From the NCBI RefSeq assembly GCF_019212185.1, contig NZ_CP078138.1, positions 850,501 to 914,500 on the forward strand: a DNA stretch of 64,000 nt, read 5' to 3'. Under the pieces are notes generated by a model. That model searched no databases and had not been told where the DNA came from. It was given only the letters and a program-made list of their open reading frames with translations. This stretch comes from Pseudomonas fluorescens (GTDB lineage: Bacteria; Pseudomonadota; Gammaproteobacteria; Pseudomonadales; Pseudomonadaceae). This document shows positions 8,182-19,018 of the stretch, one piece after another. Position numbers and translations under genes: made by a program. Numbering within the stretch: the first letter of the stretch is position 1; each line of letters starts with the position of its first letter.

Positions 8182-10095
8182 ATGTCCGTACGACGCACAC
8201 GCAAAGACGATGGCAGCCAATGGACAGTTGCGGACAGCCGCAGTGTTTACGGGATTCGCCATTGGGGGGCCGGGTATTTCGCGATCAATGACGCCGGTCG
8301 CGTCGAAGTTCGTCCGAACGGTCCGAACAGCTCGCCTATCGACCTGTTCGAGCAAGTCGACCAGCTGCGCAAGAGCGGCCTGTCCTTGCCATTGCTGGTT
8401 CGCTTTCCGGACATCCTGCAAGACCGCGTGCGTCAGCTGACGGGCGCGTTCGACGCCAACATCGAGCGTCTCGAGTACCAGAGCAAATACACCGCGCTGT
8501 ACCCGATCAAGGTCAACCAGCAGGAAGCGGTGATTGAGAACATCATCGCCACGCAGAACGTCTCCATTGGCCTGGAAGCCGGTTCCAAGCCGGAGCTGCT
8601 GGCGGTCCTGGCCCTGGCGCCGAAGGGCGGCACCATCGTCTGCAACGGTTATAAGGACCGTGAGTTCATCCGCCTGGCGCTGATGGGCCAGAAGCTGGGT
8701 CACAACGTGTTCATCGTGATCGAGAAAGAATCCGAAGTCGGCCTGGTGATCGAAGAAGCCGCCTCGCTCAAGGTCAAACCGCAGGTCGGCCTGCGCGTGC
8801 GCCTGTCGTCCCTGGCATCGAGCAAGTGGGCCGATACCGGTGGCGAGAAATCCAAGTTCGGTTTGTCCGCCGCGCAATTGCTGTCGGTGGTCGAGCGTTT
8901 CCGTGGCGCCGGCCTGGATCAGGGCATCCGCCTGCTGCACTTCCACATGGGCTCGCAGATCGCCAACCTGGCGGACTACCAGCACGGCTTCAAGGAAGCG
9001 ATCCGCTACTACGGCGAACTGCGCAACCTCGGCCTGCCGGTCGATCACATCGACGTCGGTGGTGGTCTGGGTGTTGACTACGATGGCACGCACTCGCGCA
9101 ACGCCAGCTCGATCAACTACGACATGGACGATTACGCCGGTGTCGTGGTCGGCATGCTCAAGGAGTTCTGCGACGCGCAGAGCCTGCCGCATCCGAACAT
9201 CTTCTCCGAGAGTGGCCGTTCCCTGACCGCTCACCACGCCATGCTGGTGGTACAGGTCACCGACGTCGAAAAACACAACGACGACGTGCCGCAGATCGAG
9301 AACAAGGAAGCCCTGCCGGAAACCGTGCAATGGCTGGTGGACCTGCTGGGGCCGACCGACATTGAAATGGTCACCGAAACCTACTGGCGCGCCACTCACT
9401 ACATGAGCGACGTCGCCGCGCAGTACGCCGATGGCAAGCTGACCCTGGCGGAAAAAGCCCTGGCCGAGCAGTGCTACTTCGCCGTTTGCCGCCGTCTGCA
9501 CAACTCCCTGAAAGCCCGTCAGCGCTCCCATCGCCAGGTGCTGGACGAGCTCAACGACAAGCTGGCCGACAAGTACATCTGCAACTTCTCGGTGTTCCAG
9601 AGCCTGCCGGACACCTGGGCCATCGGCCAGGTTCTGCCGATCCTGCCGTTGCACCGCCTCGACGAAGAGCCGCTGCGTCGCGCCGTGCTGCAAGACCTGA
9701 CCTGCGACTCCGACGGCAAGATCAAGCAGTACGTCGACGAGCAGAGCATCGAGACCAGCCTGCCGGTACACGCCCTGAAGGACGGTGAGGATTACCTGCT
9801 GGGGATCTTCCTGGTCGGCGCTTATCAGGAAATCCTTGGCGATATGCACAACCTGTTTGGTGACACCGACTCGGTGAACATCTACCAGAACGCCGATGGC
9901 AGTGTGTATCACGCGGGTATCGAAACCCACGACACCATCGAAGACATGCTGCGCTACGTGCACTTGTCGCCGGAAGAGTTGATGACCCATTACCGCGACA
10001 AGGTTGCCAGTGCGCGGATCAGCGCTACGGAGCGTACCCAGTACCTCGATGCGTTGCGCCTGGGTCTGACTCGCTCGTCTTATCTGTCTTCTTGA
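8182..10095 (+). CDS. speA: Biosynthetic arginine decarboxylase
   Basis: This 637-residue PLP enzyme decarboxylates arginine to agmatine, the entry to putrescine and polyamine synthesis. It has the alanine-racemase-like fold III barrel with the PLP lysine in [14 protein letters not shown] (about residue 113) and further signatures [26 protein letters not shown] and [15 protein letters not shown]. The length fits the large SpeA family. The start [14 protein letters not shown] follows a GGGG-containing ribosome-binding region. It stands alone, with about 220 bp of leader containing a strong inverted repeat upstream, in the same order as P. aeruginosa PA4839. Confidence 0.97.
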   Translation: MSVRRTRKDDGSQWTVADSRSVYGIRHWGAGYFAINDAGRVEVRPNGPNSSPIDLFEQVDQLRKSGLSLPLLVRFPDILQDRVRQLTGAFDANIERLEYQSKYTALYPIKVNQQEAVIENIIATQNVSIGLEAGSKPELLAVLALAPKGGTIVCNGYKDREFIRLALMGQKLGHNVFIVIEKESEVGLVIEEAASLKVKPQVGLRVRLSSLASSKWADTGGEKSKFGLSAAQLLSVVERFRGAGLDQGIRLLHFHMGSQIANLADYQHGFKEAIRYYGELRNLGLPVDHIDVGGGLGVDYDGTHSRNASSINYDMDDYAGVVVGMLKEFCDAQSLPHPNIFSESGRSLTAHHAMLVVQVTDVEKHNDDVPQIENKEALPETVQWLVDLLGPTDIEMVTETYWRATHYMSDVAAQYADGKLTLAEKALAEQCYFAVCRRLHNSLKARQRSHRQVLDELNDKLADKYICNFSVFQSLPDTWAIGQVLPILPLHRLDEEPLRRAVLQDLTCDSDGKIKQYVDEQSIETSLPVHALKDGEDYLLGIFLVGAYQEILGDMHNLFGDTDSVNIYQNADGSVYHAGIETHDTIEDMLRYVHLSPEELMTHYRDKVASARISATERTQYLDALRLGLTRSSYLSS

Positions 10096-10329
10096 GGTAA
10101 CGAACGGCTGCTACCGGGCTGTCTGAAAATATCCCGCGTCCTACGGGTGATTCGGATAGTTCGGTAAGGCTTTTCTGATTTCTTGCAGTGCTTTTCCAAG
10201 CTGCAGCACTTTCAACGATGCTGCATCTTTATTTCGCGTAGTCCTTTTCCCAAGTTGTATTTCGGTACTCTACTCGGCCATGTCTCTCAGCGAGAATCCC
10301 CGGCCCGCCCCTCCTGTAGAGAAAAGCCG

Positions 10330-11844
10330 ATGTTCGATCCCCTTCACGAGCCGTCATTTCACCTGGAGCTGACGGGCCACGCCAAACCTCTTCCCGTCCT
10401 GTCCTTCACCGGCAACGAAGCCATCAACCAACCTTTTGAGTTTCTGCTGGATCTGCACCTGGACGATTGCCTGCTGGACACCGGCAGCTTGCTGTTTCGT
10501 ACGGCCTATTTCAGTTTTGGCGCGGCGGGGGGCGGTATCCATGGACTCATTCAAGACCTGGTCCCCTTGCACGATCCGTCGACGCCCGGACTCTGGCGTT
10601 TGACCCTGGGGCCCAGGCTGGCATGCCTGTCCCGGCGCAGTAATCAACGGCTATTCAGTGAGTGCACGGTGCCGCAGATTCTGACGCAGGTCCTGAAGGA
10701 GCATGGGATTGGCGCAAACCTTTGTCGGTTCGAGTTGCAGGGCAATTATCCGACGCTGGAGCTATGCACTCAGTACCGTGAAACGGACCTGGGGTTCTTC
10801 CAGCGCCTTTGCGAGCAACACGGAATTCGCTATCACTTTCACCATCGGCGTGACACCCACTGCCTGGTCTTGATCGACAGCTGGCCCGAGGACTGTGCGG
10901 CCGACAGCCTGTGGATCGACGGTGAGGCAAGCCATGCCGTCAGCCATTTTGAGGTGCATGTCGAAGGGCTGGGGGGCGGGGCGCGGGCGCGAACCGAAGA
11001 GGCCGCTGTCCGGGCGGGAGGGCATCTGCTGGTTTCGGGGTACGCCGACGCTGCCAGCCATGGCCAGTGGTTGATCAGCCGAGTCGAGCATGCCGGCACG
11101 CGAGCGTCGCCAGTGCCGTATCACAATCAGCTGTGGCTGCGCCCTTGGGGGGCTTCGCTGGCGCCGACGCAGGCGTTGCAGAAACCACAGATGACCGGCG
11201 TACAGCGTGGGAGGGTGGTCAGCATAGATGGCGCTCACCGTGATTCGCGGCAAAGGGTCGCGGTGCAATTCGATTGGCTGTATCAGGGTGAAGGGAGTGC
11301 TCCCAGCCACTGTTGGCTGCCAATCTCCGAGCGATTCAGTGCGCAAGCGCTTGCTGGCCTGATGGTCGGCGCCGAGCTGTGCGTGAGTTTCATCGAGGGC
11401 GATCCGGACCGGCCAGTGATCAGCGGGATATTCCGCTCGCCGACCTATCCCCTCGACAACCGGTCAGCGCCAGAGGCGCCGCTATTGCACCTGCAGATCA
11501 GCCGTGCCGCCTTCATGGCGCAAGCACCGCAGGTCGAGGTGGTGGGCGCCGGGCCGGCCCTGCAGGAACAATTCAGGCTCGGTAGCAGCGAGGTACGCTT
11601 TGAGCCAGCGCAGGTGATCCTCTCAAGTCCCAGCATCCACTTGCAGGCTGCGCCCCTCGACACCGTTGCCGAAGCCGGGGAGGGTACGGAGCAGGAGCAC
11701 CAGGACTGGCTCAAGCAGGTTCAGGACGGTCAGCCATTGACCCTGTTGTGCCTGATACCGGGTGGCGGCAGCTTCAGTCATTGCCGGCAGGGTGCCTGTG
11801 CTTGCCGAATGGTCGTGGGGCCTGGCTTGAGTGGTGCGGCATGA
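10330..11844 (+). CDS. vgrG: Type VI secretion spike protein VgrG (TssI), short form
   Basis: The 504-residue product has the gp27-like base (about 1-285, with LTGHAKPLPVLSFTGNEAIN and YRETDLGFFQRLCEQHGI) and a gp5-like OB domain (about 290-375, RGRVVSIDGAHRDSRQRVAV and GDPDRPVISGIF). VgrG trimers cap the Hcp tube and deliver effectors. It is short for the family: only about 130 residues follow the OB fold, ending in an unusual cysteine-containing tail (CRQGACACRMVVGPG). The ATG at 10330 is chosen because similarity starts there. It overlaps the next gene by ATGA, so the two are coupled. No other T6SS structural gene lies in the window. Confidence 0.9.
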   Translation: MFDPLHEPSFHLELTGHAKPLPVLSFTGNEAINQPFEFLLDLHLDDCLLDTGSLLFRTAYFSFGAAGGGIHGLIQDLVPLHDPSTPGLWRLTLGPRLACLSRRSNQRLFSECTVPQILTQVLKEHGIGANLCRFELQGNYPTLELCTQYRETDLGFFQRLCEQHGIRYHFHHRRDTHCLVLIDSWPEDCAADSLWIDGEASHAVSHFEVHVEGLGGGARARTEEAAVRAGGHLLVSGYADAASHGQWLISRVEHAGTRASPVPYHNQLWLRPWGASLAPTQALQKPQMTGVQRGRVVSIDGAHRDSRQRVAVQFDWLYQGEGSAPSHCWLPISERFSAQALAGLMVGAELCVSFIEGDPDRPVISGIFRSPTYPLDNRSAPEAPLLHLQISRAAFMAQAPQVEVVGAGPALQEQFRLGSSEVRFEPAQVILSSPSIHLQAAPLDTVAEAGEGTEQEHQDWLKQVQDGQPLTLLCLIPGGGSFSHCRQGACACRMVVGPGLSGAA

Positions 11845-12623
11845 ATGTGGCCCGTACGGCTCAGTGGATAATATTGGATGTACCGGGGGCGCCGCCCATG
11901 AAAGAAAAGCTGCAGCAATTTGCCCCCGCCGCAGCACATGCCGTGTTTGCCAGCACTGACTTGCACCCGTTACGCGAGGACGGTCCGCAGTTGGTCGAGC
12001 TCTTGCCCCATTCGCAGCTGGCGCAATGTGTTCATGAGCAGCCAGGGGAATGGGCGGGTCTGCTGTTGCAGGCTGACGTTTCAACGCCGAGTCTGCTCAA
12101 GCATTTGCGACGCATGCTGACGGTCACTTTCGGCCTGCATTACAAAGGCCTGCTGAACTACTACAACCCCTGTACCGCCAGCTATTTTTTCGATGCCTGC
12201 GATGCCCGTGAGCTGAGTCGTTGGTTAGGTCCGATTGATCGGCTGTACTGGTACGGTGGGACCTGGGCCGACCGGGCGCTGGGCAGCCTGGGCTGGCAGC
12301 AATTGGTCAATCCGCACCTGGCCGTGGAGCCGCTGGCGGTTGACGACTACCTAAGCCTGCACCAGCAGGGACGGTTGCAGGCGTGCATGCTCGAGCGGCA
12401 TGCATGGTTCTGGAGTCGCTCCACCGAACGAGACTACGAGGTGATCTGGGCCAATCTCCAGGAAGGTCTTGAGCAGGGCTTCACCCAGCCCGCCGTGCTG
12501 GACGGCTGGCTGCGCCTGCGCTTGCAACACCCCACTGCCACCTTGCTGCCGACGCAGTCCGGGCGGACACAGCAGGAACGCCTCGACAGCCTGCGCCAAC
12601 ACTGGCGCAACGATCATTTTTGA
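11841..12623 (+). CDS. DUF4123 adaptor/chaperone of a VgrG-delivered effector
   Basis: This 260-residue protein matches the DUF4123 (Tap/Tec) family, whose members load a cognate effector onto VgrG. Family-like parts include WIILDVPGAPPMKEKLQQFA near the N-terminus, and the central LLKHLRRMLTVTFG and FYNPCTA-like (YYNPCTASYFFDA) segments. It begins inside the vgrG stop codon (ATGA), so it is translationally coupled. The effector gene that normally follows is absent: the next gene is a MATE exporter on the other strand whose end overlaps this one by 10 bp. Confidence 0.85.
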   Translation: MNVARTAQWIILDVPGAPPMKEKLQQFAPAAAHAVFASTDLHPLREDGPQLVELLPHSQLAQCVHEQPGEWAGLLLQADVSTPSLLKHLRRMLTVTFGLHYKGLLNYYNPCTASYFFDACDARELSRWLGPIDRLYWYGGTWADRALGSLGWQQLVNPHLAVEPLAVDDYLSLHQQGRLQACMLERHAWFWSRSTERDYEVIWANLQEGLEQGFTQPAVLDGWLRLRLQHPTATLLPTQSGRTQQERLDSLRQHWRNDHF

Positions 12624-13960
12624 GCGGTAAACCACCTGTCCTGACTGCGCAGCTGCCAGGCGATCACGCCGAGCGTCACGCTGCGCAGCACCATGAACAG
12701 CAGAAACGCCAGCCACAAGCCATGGTTACCCCACCCTTGCAGCAACCACGCAAACGGTGCGGCGATGATCACGGTCAACAGCATGCCGTTACGCATTTCC
12801 CGCGCCCGGGTTGCGCCGATGAACAGGCCATCGAGCAGGTAACTCCAGACCGCAATCAATGGCAGCGCCGCCAGGTACGGTAAATAGTGGTAGGCGGTGT
12901 CGCGCACGTTCTGGATGTCCGTCTGCATATCGATGAACAGGTGCCCGGCGCACAAAAACAGCAGGGCAAAGCCGGTGCTGGCGAGCAACGACCAGCCGCA
13001 CGACACCACCATTGAACGGCGGAGCGCCTGGCGATCACCGGCGCCAATGGCGTGCCCGCACAATGCCTCGACCGCATGGGCCAGGCCATCCAGGGCGTGC
13101 GCCGTGAGCAACAGGCCGTTGAGCAACAGGGCGTTGGCGGCCACTGTGGCATCACCGAGCCGTGCGCCTTGCACGGTAATCATGAAGAACACCGATTGCA
13201 GGGCCAGGCTGCGAATGAAGATGTCGCGATTGACCGCCAGCAGTGGTCGCCAGTTGTGCCAAAGCGCCAGGGCGGCCCACGCGATGTGCCCGGGGTAGGC
13301 GCGCAAGGCGCCGCGAGTGAGCGCCAGGCCGAGCAGCGCGCCGGTCCACTCGGCAATCACCGAAGCACGGGCCGAGCCCACCACGCCCCAGTCCAGGCCG
13401 ATCACGAACCACAGGTTGAGAGCGATGTTCACCAGGTTGGTGGTCAGCAGGATGGCCAAGGGCGCGCGGGCATTCTGGGTGCCGAGGAACCAGCCGACCA
13501 AGGCATAACTGGCCAGTGCCGCCGGCAGACCAAAGAGCCGGGTGTGGAAAAAGTCCCGGGTCAGCTGTTCGAGTTCGACCGACGGCTGCATGAAGTGCAG
13601 AGCCACCCCGCTCAAGGGCACGCCGACGATGCCGAGGGCGAGCGCCAGGCCCAGCGCCAGCAACAGCCCTTGCAACAGAATCTGCCGCAGTGCCGCACCG
13701 TCGCCACGCCCGGCGGCCTGGGCGGCGAAGCCGGTGGAGCCCATGCGCAGGAAGCCCATGGCCCAAGCCAGGAAGGTGTAAAGGCTGGCGCCCACGGCGA
13801 CGGCGCCCAGTTGATGGGCGTGGGGCAGGTGACCGATCACGGTGCTGTCGACCAGCGCTACCAGGGGCACGGAAATATTCGAGAGAATCATGGGCGCGGC
13901 GAGCGCCCAGACCCGGCGGTGGGTTGGGCGATCGCGCCAGTCGGTGATCAGCGTGGACAT
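12614..13960 (-). CDS. MATE family efflux transporter (DinF-like)
   Basis: This 448-residue inner-membrane protein has about twelve hydrophobic helices arranged as two similar halves and the N-terminal MATE signature region WALAAPMILSNISVPLVALVD. Family members export cationic drugs or metabolites using a proton or sodium gradient; the substrate is unknown. The ATG at 13960 is preceded by AGGAGCC. The same frame remains open far upstream, but that is antisense to the next gene and is not coding. The 3' end overlaps the end of the DUF4123 gene tail to tail. Confidence 0.92.
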   Translation of the reverse strand: MSTLITDWRDRPTHRRVWALAAPMILSNISVPLVALVDSTVIGHLPHAHQLGAVAVGASLYTFLAWAMGFLRMGSTGFAAQAAGRGDGAALRQILLQGLLLALGLALALGIVGVPLSGVALHFMQPSVELEQLTRDFFHTRLFGLPAALASYALVGWFLGTQNARAPLAILLTTNLVNIALNLWFVIGLDWGVVGSARASVIAEWTGALLGLALTRGALRAYPGHIAWAALALWHNWRPLLAVNRDIFIRSLALQSVFFMITVQGARLGDATVAANALLLNGLLLTAHALDGLAHAVEALCGHAIGAGDRQALRRSMVVSCGWSLLASTGFALLFLCAGHLFIDMQTDIQNVRDTAYHYLPYLAALPLIAVWSYLLDGLFIGATRAREMRNGMLLTVIIAAPFAWLLQGWGNHGLWLAFLLFMVLRSVTLGVIAWQLRSQDRWFTAQK

Positions 13961-14101
13961 GCAGGCTCCTTGCGAGAGCGGCCATTGTAGCGGCAGAACC
14001 GGCGCCGAGAACCAATCGGCCAAACGTCGGTCAATCAGTCCAGCCCGACAGGTGCTTGGGCTATAGTTCAACCCGTCGATACTTCTGCCATCGAGTGCCC
14101 C

Positions 14102-17100
14102 ATGCTTAACAAAGGATTGTTCCTGGTCTGTGCGCTGGCCTTGCTTAGCGCCTGCGATTCGTCGACTTCCGAAAAAACCACGGCCAGCGCCACTGCGCCG
14201 GCAGCCGCCAGCGTGCCCAAGGCGCCTGTGGTGCAAGACGTCGCGACCTTGAAACAGCGCTACGCCGGCCGCGAGCTGAGCGTGGTGGATGTCTCGGAAA
14301 TCCAGGTCGACGGTGCCAGCACCCTGTCGGTGAGTTTCTCGGTGCCGCTGGACCCACAGCAGAAGTTCGCCGAAAAACTGCACCTGGTCGACAGCAAAAG
14401 CGGCAAGGTCGACGGTGCCTGGGAACTGTCCGATAACCTCATGGAGCTGCGCCTGCGCCACCTCGAGCCGCAGCGCAAGCTGGTGCTGACCGTGGATGCC
14501 GGGCTGGTGGCGGTCAACGACAGCAAGCTCGCCGCCGAATACGTCAGCCGCCTGGAAACCCGCGACCTGCAACCGACCGTCGGTTTCGCCAGTCGTGGCA
14601 CCTTGCTGCCGACTCGCCTCGCCGAAGGCTTGCCGGTGATCGCGTTGAATGTCGACAAGATCGATGTCGAATTCTTCCGCATTAAGTCCGAAGCGCTGCC
14701 GGCCTTCCTCGCCCAATGGGGACGCAGCAACAGCCTGCAGAGCTATGAATCCCGTGAATTGCTGCCGATGGCCGAGCTGGTCTACGGTGGCCGTTTCGAC
14801 CTCAACCCGGCGCACAATACTCGCGAAACCCTGCTGCTGCCGATTGCCGGCCTCAAACCGTTGCAACAGCCCGGCGTGTACCTGGCAGTGATGCGCGCTT
14901 CCGGCACCTACAACTATTCGCAACCGGCAACCCTGTTCACCCTCAGTGACATCGGCCTGTCGGTGCACCGCTACCAGAACCGCCTCGACGTGTTCACCCA
15001 GGCGCTCGAAGGCGGTAAGGCGCTGGAAGGCATCAGCCTCGAACTGCTCGACGCCGAAGGTCGGGTGGTCGGCCAGGGCAAGACTGAAAGTGGCGGTCAT
15101 GCGCAATTGCCGCTGCCGAAAAAAGCCGAGGTGTTGCTGGCCCATCAGGGCGAGCAGACCAGCCTGCTGCGCCTCAATAGTGCGGCGCTGGACCTGGCCG
15201 AGTTCAATATCGCCGGGCCCCAGGCGCACCCCTTGCAGTTCTTTGTGTTTGGGCCGCGCGATCTCTACCGTCCCGGTGAAACCGTGCTGCTTAACGCGCT
15301 ATTGCGGGACGCCGACGGCAATGCGGTGAAGCCGCAGCCGGTGAGTGTCGAGGTCCGTCGTCCAGACGAGCAGGTCAGTCGCAAGTTCGTCTGGGACGCC
15401 GATGCGTCCGGACTCTATCAATACCCGCTGCAACTGGCCGCCGAGGCGCCAACCGGGCGTTGGCAGTTGCTGTTCGACCTGGGGGACGGCAAGCCCCAGC
15501 TCTATGAATTTCTGGTCGAAGACTTTCTGCCCGAGCGCCTGGCCCTTGAACTCAAGGGTAATGATGCGCCAATCAAACCGACTGAGACCGCGCAAATCAG
15601 CGTCAATGGCCGTTACCTTTACGGCGCTCCGGCAGCCGGCAATCGTCTGAGCGGCCAGGTCTACGTGCGGCCCCTGCGTGAAGCGGTGAAAAGCCTGCCG
15701 GGCTATCAGTTCGGTTCGGTCACCGAGGAAGAGCTCAGCCAGGACCTGGAGCTGGAAGAAACCGCGCTGGATGCGCAGGGCGAGGTGTTGATCTCCCTGG
15801 ATAGCAAATGGGCCGAAGCCAGGTCGCCGTTGCAGTTGATTGTCCAGGCCAGTTTGCAGGAGTCCGGCGGCCGTCCGATCACCCGCCGTGTGGTGCAGCC
15901 GGTGTGGCCGGCCGAGCGCATGCCGGGCTTGCGCGGGCTGTTCGAGGGTGAAGAAACCGATGGCGATGGTCCGGTCGAGTTCGAGCTGCTGGTGGCCGAC
16001 AAGGAAGGCCACAAGTTGGCCGCCGACAACCTCAAGGTGCGCCTGGTCCGCGAGCGTCGCGACTACTACTGGAACTACTCGGATAACGACGGCTGGAGCT
16101 ATCACTTCAACGAGAAGTTCCTCAACCAGGCCGAGGAAACCCTCAGCATCAAGGCTGGCGACACCGCCAAGGTCAGCTTCCCGGTGGAGTGGGGCCCTTA
16201 TCGGGTGGAAGTCGAAGATCCGCAAACCGGCGTGATCAGCAGCGTGCGCTTCTGGGCCGGTTACCGGGCCCAGGACAACGCCGAAGGCGGCGCGGTGCGT
16301 CCCGATCAGGTCAAGCTGGCGCTGGACAAACCCGCTTATGGCGACGGCGATACCGCCAGCGTCACAGTGACGCCACCGGCTGCCGGCAAGGGTTACCTGT
16401 TGCTGGAGTCGGCGGACGGCCCATTGTGGTGGCAGGAAATCGACGTGCCGGCGCAGGGCAAGAGCTTTGCCATCAAGCTCGATCCGAATTGGGCGCGCCA
16501 TGACCTGTACGTCAGCGCACTGGTCATTCGTCCCGGTGAACGCAAGGCCAATGTCACGCCCAAGCGTGCCGTGGGGGTGCTGCACCTGCCGCTGGAACGC
16601 AGCCAGCGCAAGCTCGGCCTGAGCCTCACGGCGCCGGAAAAAATGCGTCCCAAGCAGCCGCTGAAGGTGCAGATCCAGGCGAAGAACGCCGACGGCAGCG
16701 TGCCGAAACAGGTGCACGTGCTGCTGGCCGCAGTCGATGTCGGCATCCTCAATATCACCGAATACCCGACGCCGGATCCGTACTCCAGCCTGTTCGGGCG
16801 CAAGGCCTACGGCGCCGACCAACTGGACGTCTACGGGCAGTTGATCGAAGCCGGCCAAGGGCGCCTGGCGAGCCTGGCATTCGGTGGTGACGCGGCGCTG
16901 GCCAAGGGCGGCAAGCGCCCGGACACCAGCGTGACCATCGTCGCCCTGCAAAGCGCGCCGGTGACCTTGAATGAGCAGGGGGAGGGCGAAGTCAGCGTCG
17001 ATATCCCGGACTTCAATGGCGAGCTGCGGCTGATGGCGCAAGCCTGGACCGATGAGCGTTATGGCATGGCCGAAGGCAAGACGGTGGTCGCCGCCCCGCT

Positions 17101-19003
17101 GATCGCCGAACTCTCGGCCCCGCGCTTCCTCGCCGGTGGCGACCAGACCACCTTAGCCCTGGACCTGTCCAACCTGTCAGGCAAGGCGCAGACGCTTACG
17201 GTGCAACTGAGTACCGAAGGACAGTTGGCATTGCTCAATGAGACCGCGCAAAGCGTGCAACTGACTCAGGGCCAACGCACCACGCTGCGGATTCCGGTGC
17301 ACGCGCTCGGCGGATTTGGCCAAGGCAAAGTCAAGGTGCTGGTCAATGGCCTCGACCTGCCGGGCGAGAACCTGCCGCCCTTCAGTCGCGAATGGACTCT
17401 CGGGATTCGTCCGGCCTATCCGGCCTTGCTCAAGCATTACCGCGCAGTGCTCAAGGACCAGCCATGGAGCTTGCCGGAAGGGGCGCTGGCGCAGTTCGAA
17501 CCGGCCGGGCGCGAGGCCTTGCTCAGCCTTTCCAGCCGACCACCGTTGAATCTGGGCGAGCAGATTCGCGCGCTCAAGGCCTACCCCTATGGGTGTGCCG
17601 AGCAAACCACCAGCGGCCTCTATCCGTCGCTCTATGCCGATGCCGCGAGCCTCAAGCGCCTGGGCCTGGAAGGCGAGCCGGACGCGACGCGCAAGCGCAA
17701 GATTGAGTTGGGCATCGAACGTCTGCTGGGCATGCAGCGCTACAACGGCAGCTTCGGCCTGTGGGGCGCCGACGGTGAAGAGGAATACTGGCTGACGGCT
17801 TACGTCACCGACTTCCTGCTGCGCGCTCGGGACCAGGGTTATGCCGTGCCGCCCGAGGCGCTGAAAAAGGCCAGCGAGCGTCTGTTGCGCTACTTGCAGG
17901 AGCGCAACCTGATTGAGGTCGATTACAGCGAAAATGCCGAGCACACGCGCTTCGCGGTGCAGGCCTATGCCGGCCTCGTCCTGGCTCGCAGTCAGCAGGC
18001 GCCGCTGGGTGCGCTGCGCAGCCTGTTCGAGCGCCGCAGCGATTCCCGCTCCGGGCTGCCGCTGGTGCAGTTGTCGATCGCTTTGCAGAAAATGGGCGAT
18101 CAGCCGCGCGCCGACCAGGCCTTGCTCGCCGGGCTGGCCAGCACCCGCCAGGGCAACGACTGGCTGGCCGATTACGGCAGCCCGTTGCGCGACCAGGCGA
18201 TGATCCTGGCCTTGCTGGAAGAGAATGACTTGGCCAAGGGCAAGCGTGAGGAGCGGCTGTTCGAGCTGTCCGATCTGCTCGCCAGCAACCCGTGGTTGTC
18301 GACCCAGGAACGCAATGCGCTGTTTCTCGCCGGTCGCGGCCTGCTGGGCAAACCCGAGACTGCCTGGAAGGTCGTGTTCGACGGCAGTGGCGGTGAATAC
18401 CCGTTGAGCAACGAGCAGCCGGCGTTGGCCCTGGAAGGCCAGTTATTGTCGTCGGACATGAGCCTGCGCAACCAGGGCAGCGAGCCGGTCTATCAACAGC
18501 TGACGATCTCTGGCTACCCCGCGCAGGCGCCGCTGCCTGGCGGTGAAAACCTGAGCATTCGTCGCGAGTACCTGGGGATGAACGGCCAGCCTCTGGACCT
18601 CAAGGCACTCAATAGCGGTGACCTGGTGCTGGTGCACATCGCCGTGAATGCCAAGCAACGGGTGCCGGATGCGCTGGTGGTGGACTTGCTGCCGGCCGGC
18701 CTGGAGCTGGAAAACCAGAACCTGGCGCAAAGCGCTGCCAGCCTGGAAAACGCCAGCAGCAAGGTCAAGGAGTGGCGTGAATCGATGCAGAACGCCAGTC
18801 TCAAGCACCAGGAGTTCCGCGATGATCGTTATGTCGCGGCGCTCAACCTGGACGGCTACGGCACCACGCACCTGCTTTACCTGGCGCGGGCGGTGACTCC
18901 GGGGACCTACCGGGTGCCGCCGCCGCAAGTCGAGTCGATGTACCGGCCGAACTGGCAGGCGCTGGGTGAAACCGCGCCGCAGATGGTGATCAAGGGTCGC
19001 TGA
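14102..19003 (+). CDS. Bacterial alpha-2-macroglobulin lipoprotein
   Basis: At 1633 residues this matches the YfhM type of bacterial alpha-2-macroglobulin, a periplasmic protease trap. A lipoprotein signal (LALLSAC, lipidated Cys18) is followed by Asp at +2, which favours inner-membrane retention. The thioester motif GCAEQTT is intact near residue 1164, in the context PYGCAEQTTSGLYPSLYADA, so covalent trapping should be possible. MG2-type domains precede it and the helical TED follows. It is upstream of pbpC, as in E. coli, which links it to cell-wall repair after breach. The ribosome-binding site is weak. Confidence 0.95.
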   Translation: MLNKGLFLVCALALLSACDSSTSEKTTASATAPAAASVPKAPVVQDVATLKQRYAGRELSVVDVSEIQVDGASTLSVSFSVPLDPQQKFAEKLHLVDSKSGKVDGAWELSDNLMELRLRHLEPQRKLVLTVDAGLVAVNDSKLAAEYVSRLETRDLQPTVGFASRGTLLPTRLAEGLPVIALNVDKIDVEFFRIKSEALPAFLAQWGRSNSLQSYESRELLPMAELVYGGRFDLNPAHNTRETLLLPIAGLKPLQQPGVYLAVMRASGTYNYSQPATLFTLSDIGLSVHRYQNRLDVFTQALEGGKALEGISLELLDAEGRVVGQGKTESGGHAQLPLPKKAEVLLAHQGEQTSLLRLNSAALDLAEFNIAGPQAHPLQFFVFGPRDLYRPGETVLLNALLRDADGNAVKPQPVSVEVRRPDEQVSRKFVWDADASGLYQYPLQLAAEAPTGRWQLLFDLGDGKPQLYEFLVEDFLPERLALELKGNDAPIKPTETAQISVNGRYLYGAPAAGNRLSGQVYVRPLREAVKSLPGYQFGSVTEEELSQDLELEETALDAQGEVLISLDSKWAEARSPLQLIVQASLQESGGRPITRRVVQPVWPAERMPGLRGLFEGEETDGDGPVEFELLVADKEGHKLAADNLKVRLVRERRDYYWNYSDNDGWSYHFNEKFLNQAEETLSIKAGDTAKVSFPVEWGPYRVEVEDPQTGVISSVRFWAGYRAQDNAEGGAVRPDQVKLALDKPAYGDGDTASVTVTPPAAGKGYLLLESADGPLWWQEIDVPAQGKSFAIKLDPNWARHDLYVSALVIRPGERKANVTPKRAVGVLHLPLERSQRKLGLSLTAPEKMRPKQPLKVQIQAKNADGSVPKQVHVLLAAVDVGILNITEYPTPDPYSSLFGRKAYGADQLDVYGQLIEAGQGRLASLAFGGDAALAKGGKRPDTSVTIVALQSAPVTLNEQGEGEVSVDIPDFNGELRLMAQAWTDERYGMAEGKTVVAAPLIAELSAPRFLAGGDQTTLALDLSNLSGKAQTLTVQLSTEGQLALLNETAQSVQLTQGQRTTLRIPVHALGGFGQGKVKVLVNGLDLPGENLPPFSREWTLGIRPAYPALLKHYRAVLKDQPWSLPEGALAQFEPAGREALLSLSSRPPLNLGEQIRALKAYPYGCAEQTTSGLYPSLYADAASLKRLGLEGEPDATRKRKIELGIERLLGMQRYNGSFGLWGADGEEEYWLTAYVTDFLLRARDQGYAVPPEALKKASERLLRYLQERNLIEVDYSENAEHTRFAVQAYAGLVLARSQQAPLGALRSLFERRSDSRSGLPLVQLSIALQKMGDQPRADQALLAGLASTRQGNDWLADYGSPLRDQAMILALLEENDLAKGKREERLFELSDLLASNPWLSTQERNALFLAGRGLLGKPETAWKVVFDGSGGEYPLSNEQPALALEGQLLSSDMSLRNQGSEPVYQQLTISGYPAQAPLPGGENLSIRREYLGMNGQPLDLKALNSGDLVLVHIAVNAKQRVPDALVVDLLPAGLELENQNLAQSAASLENASSKVKEWRESMQNASLKHQEFRDDRYVAALNLDGYGTTHLLYLARAVTPGTYRVPPPQVESMYRPNWQALGETAPQMVIKGR

Positions 19004-19018
19004 CGGCAGGCTGGGTGA

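Noticed and set aside
8179..9990. 603-codon minus-strand ORF antisense to speA
   Set aside because: It mirrors the speA codon pattern (shadow frame in GC-rich DNA) and shows no protein family features.
13961..15229. Long minus-strand frame that extends the MATE gene upstream to 871 codons
   Set aside because: The extension is antisense to the macroglobulin gene, with low-complexity translation. The MATE domain starts at 13960 with a good ribosome-binding site.
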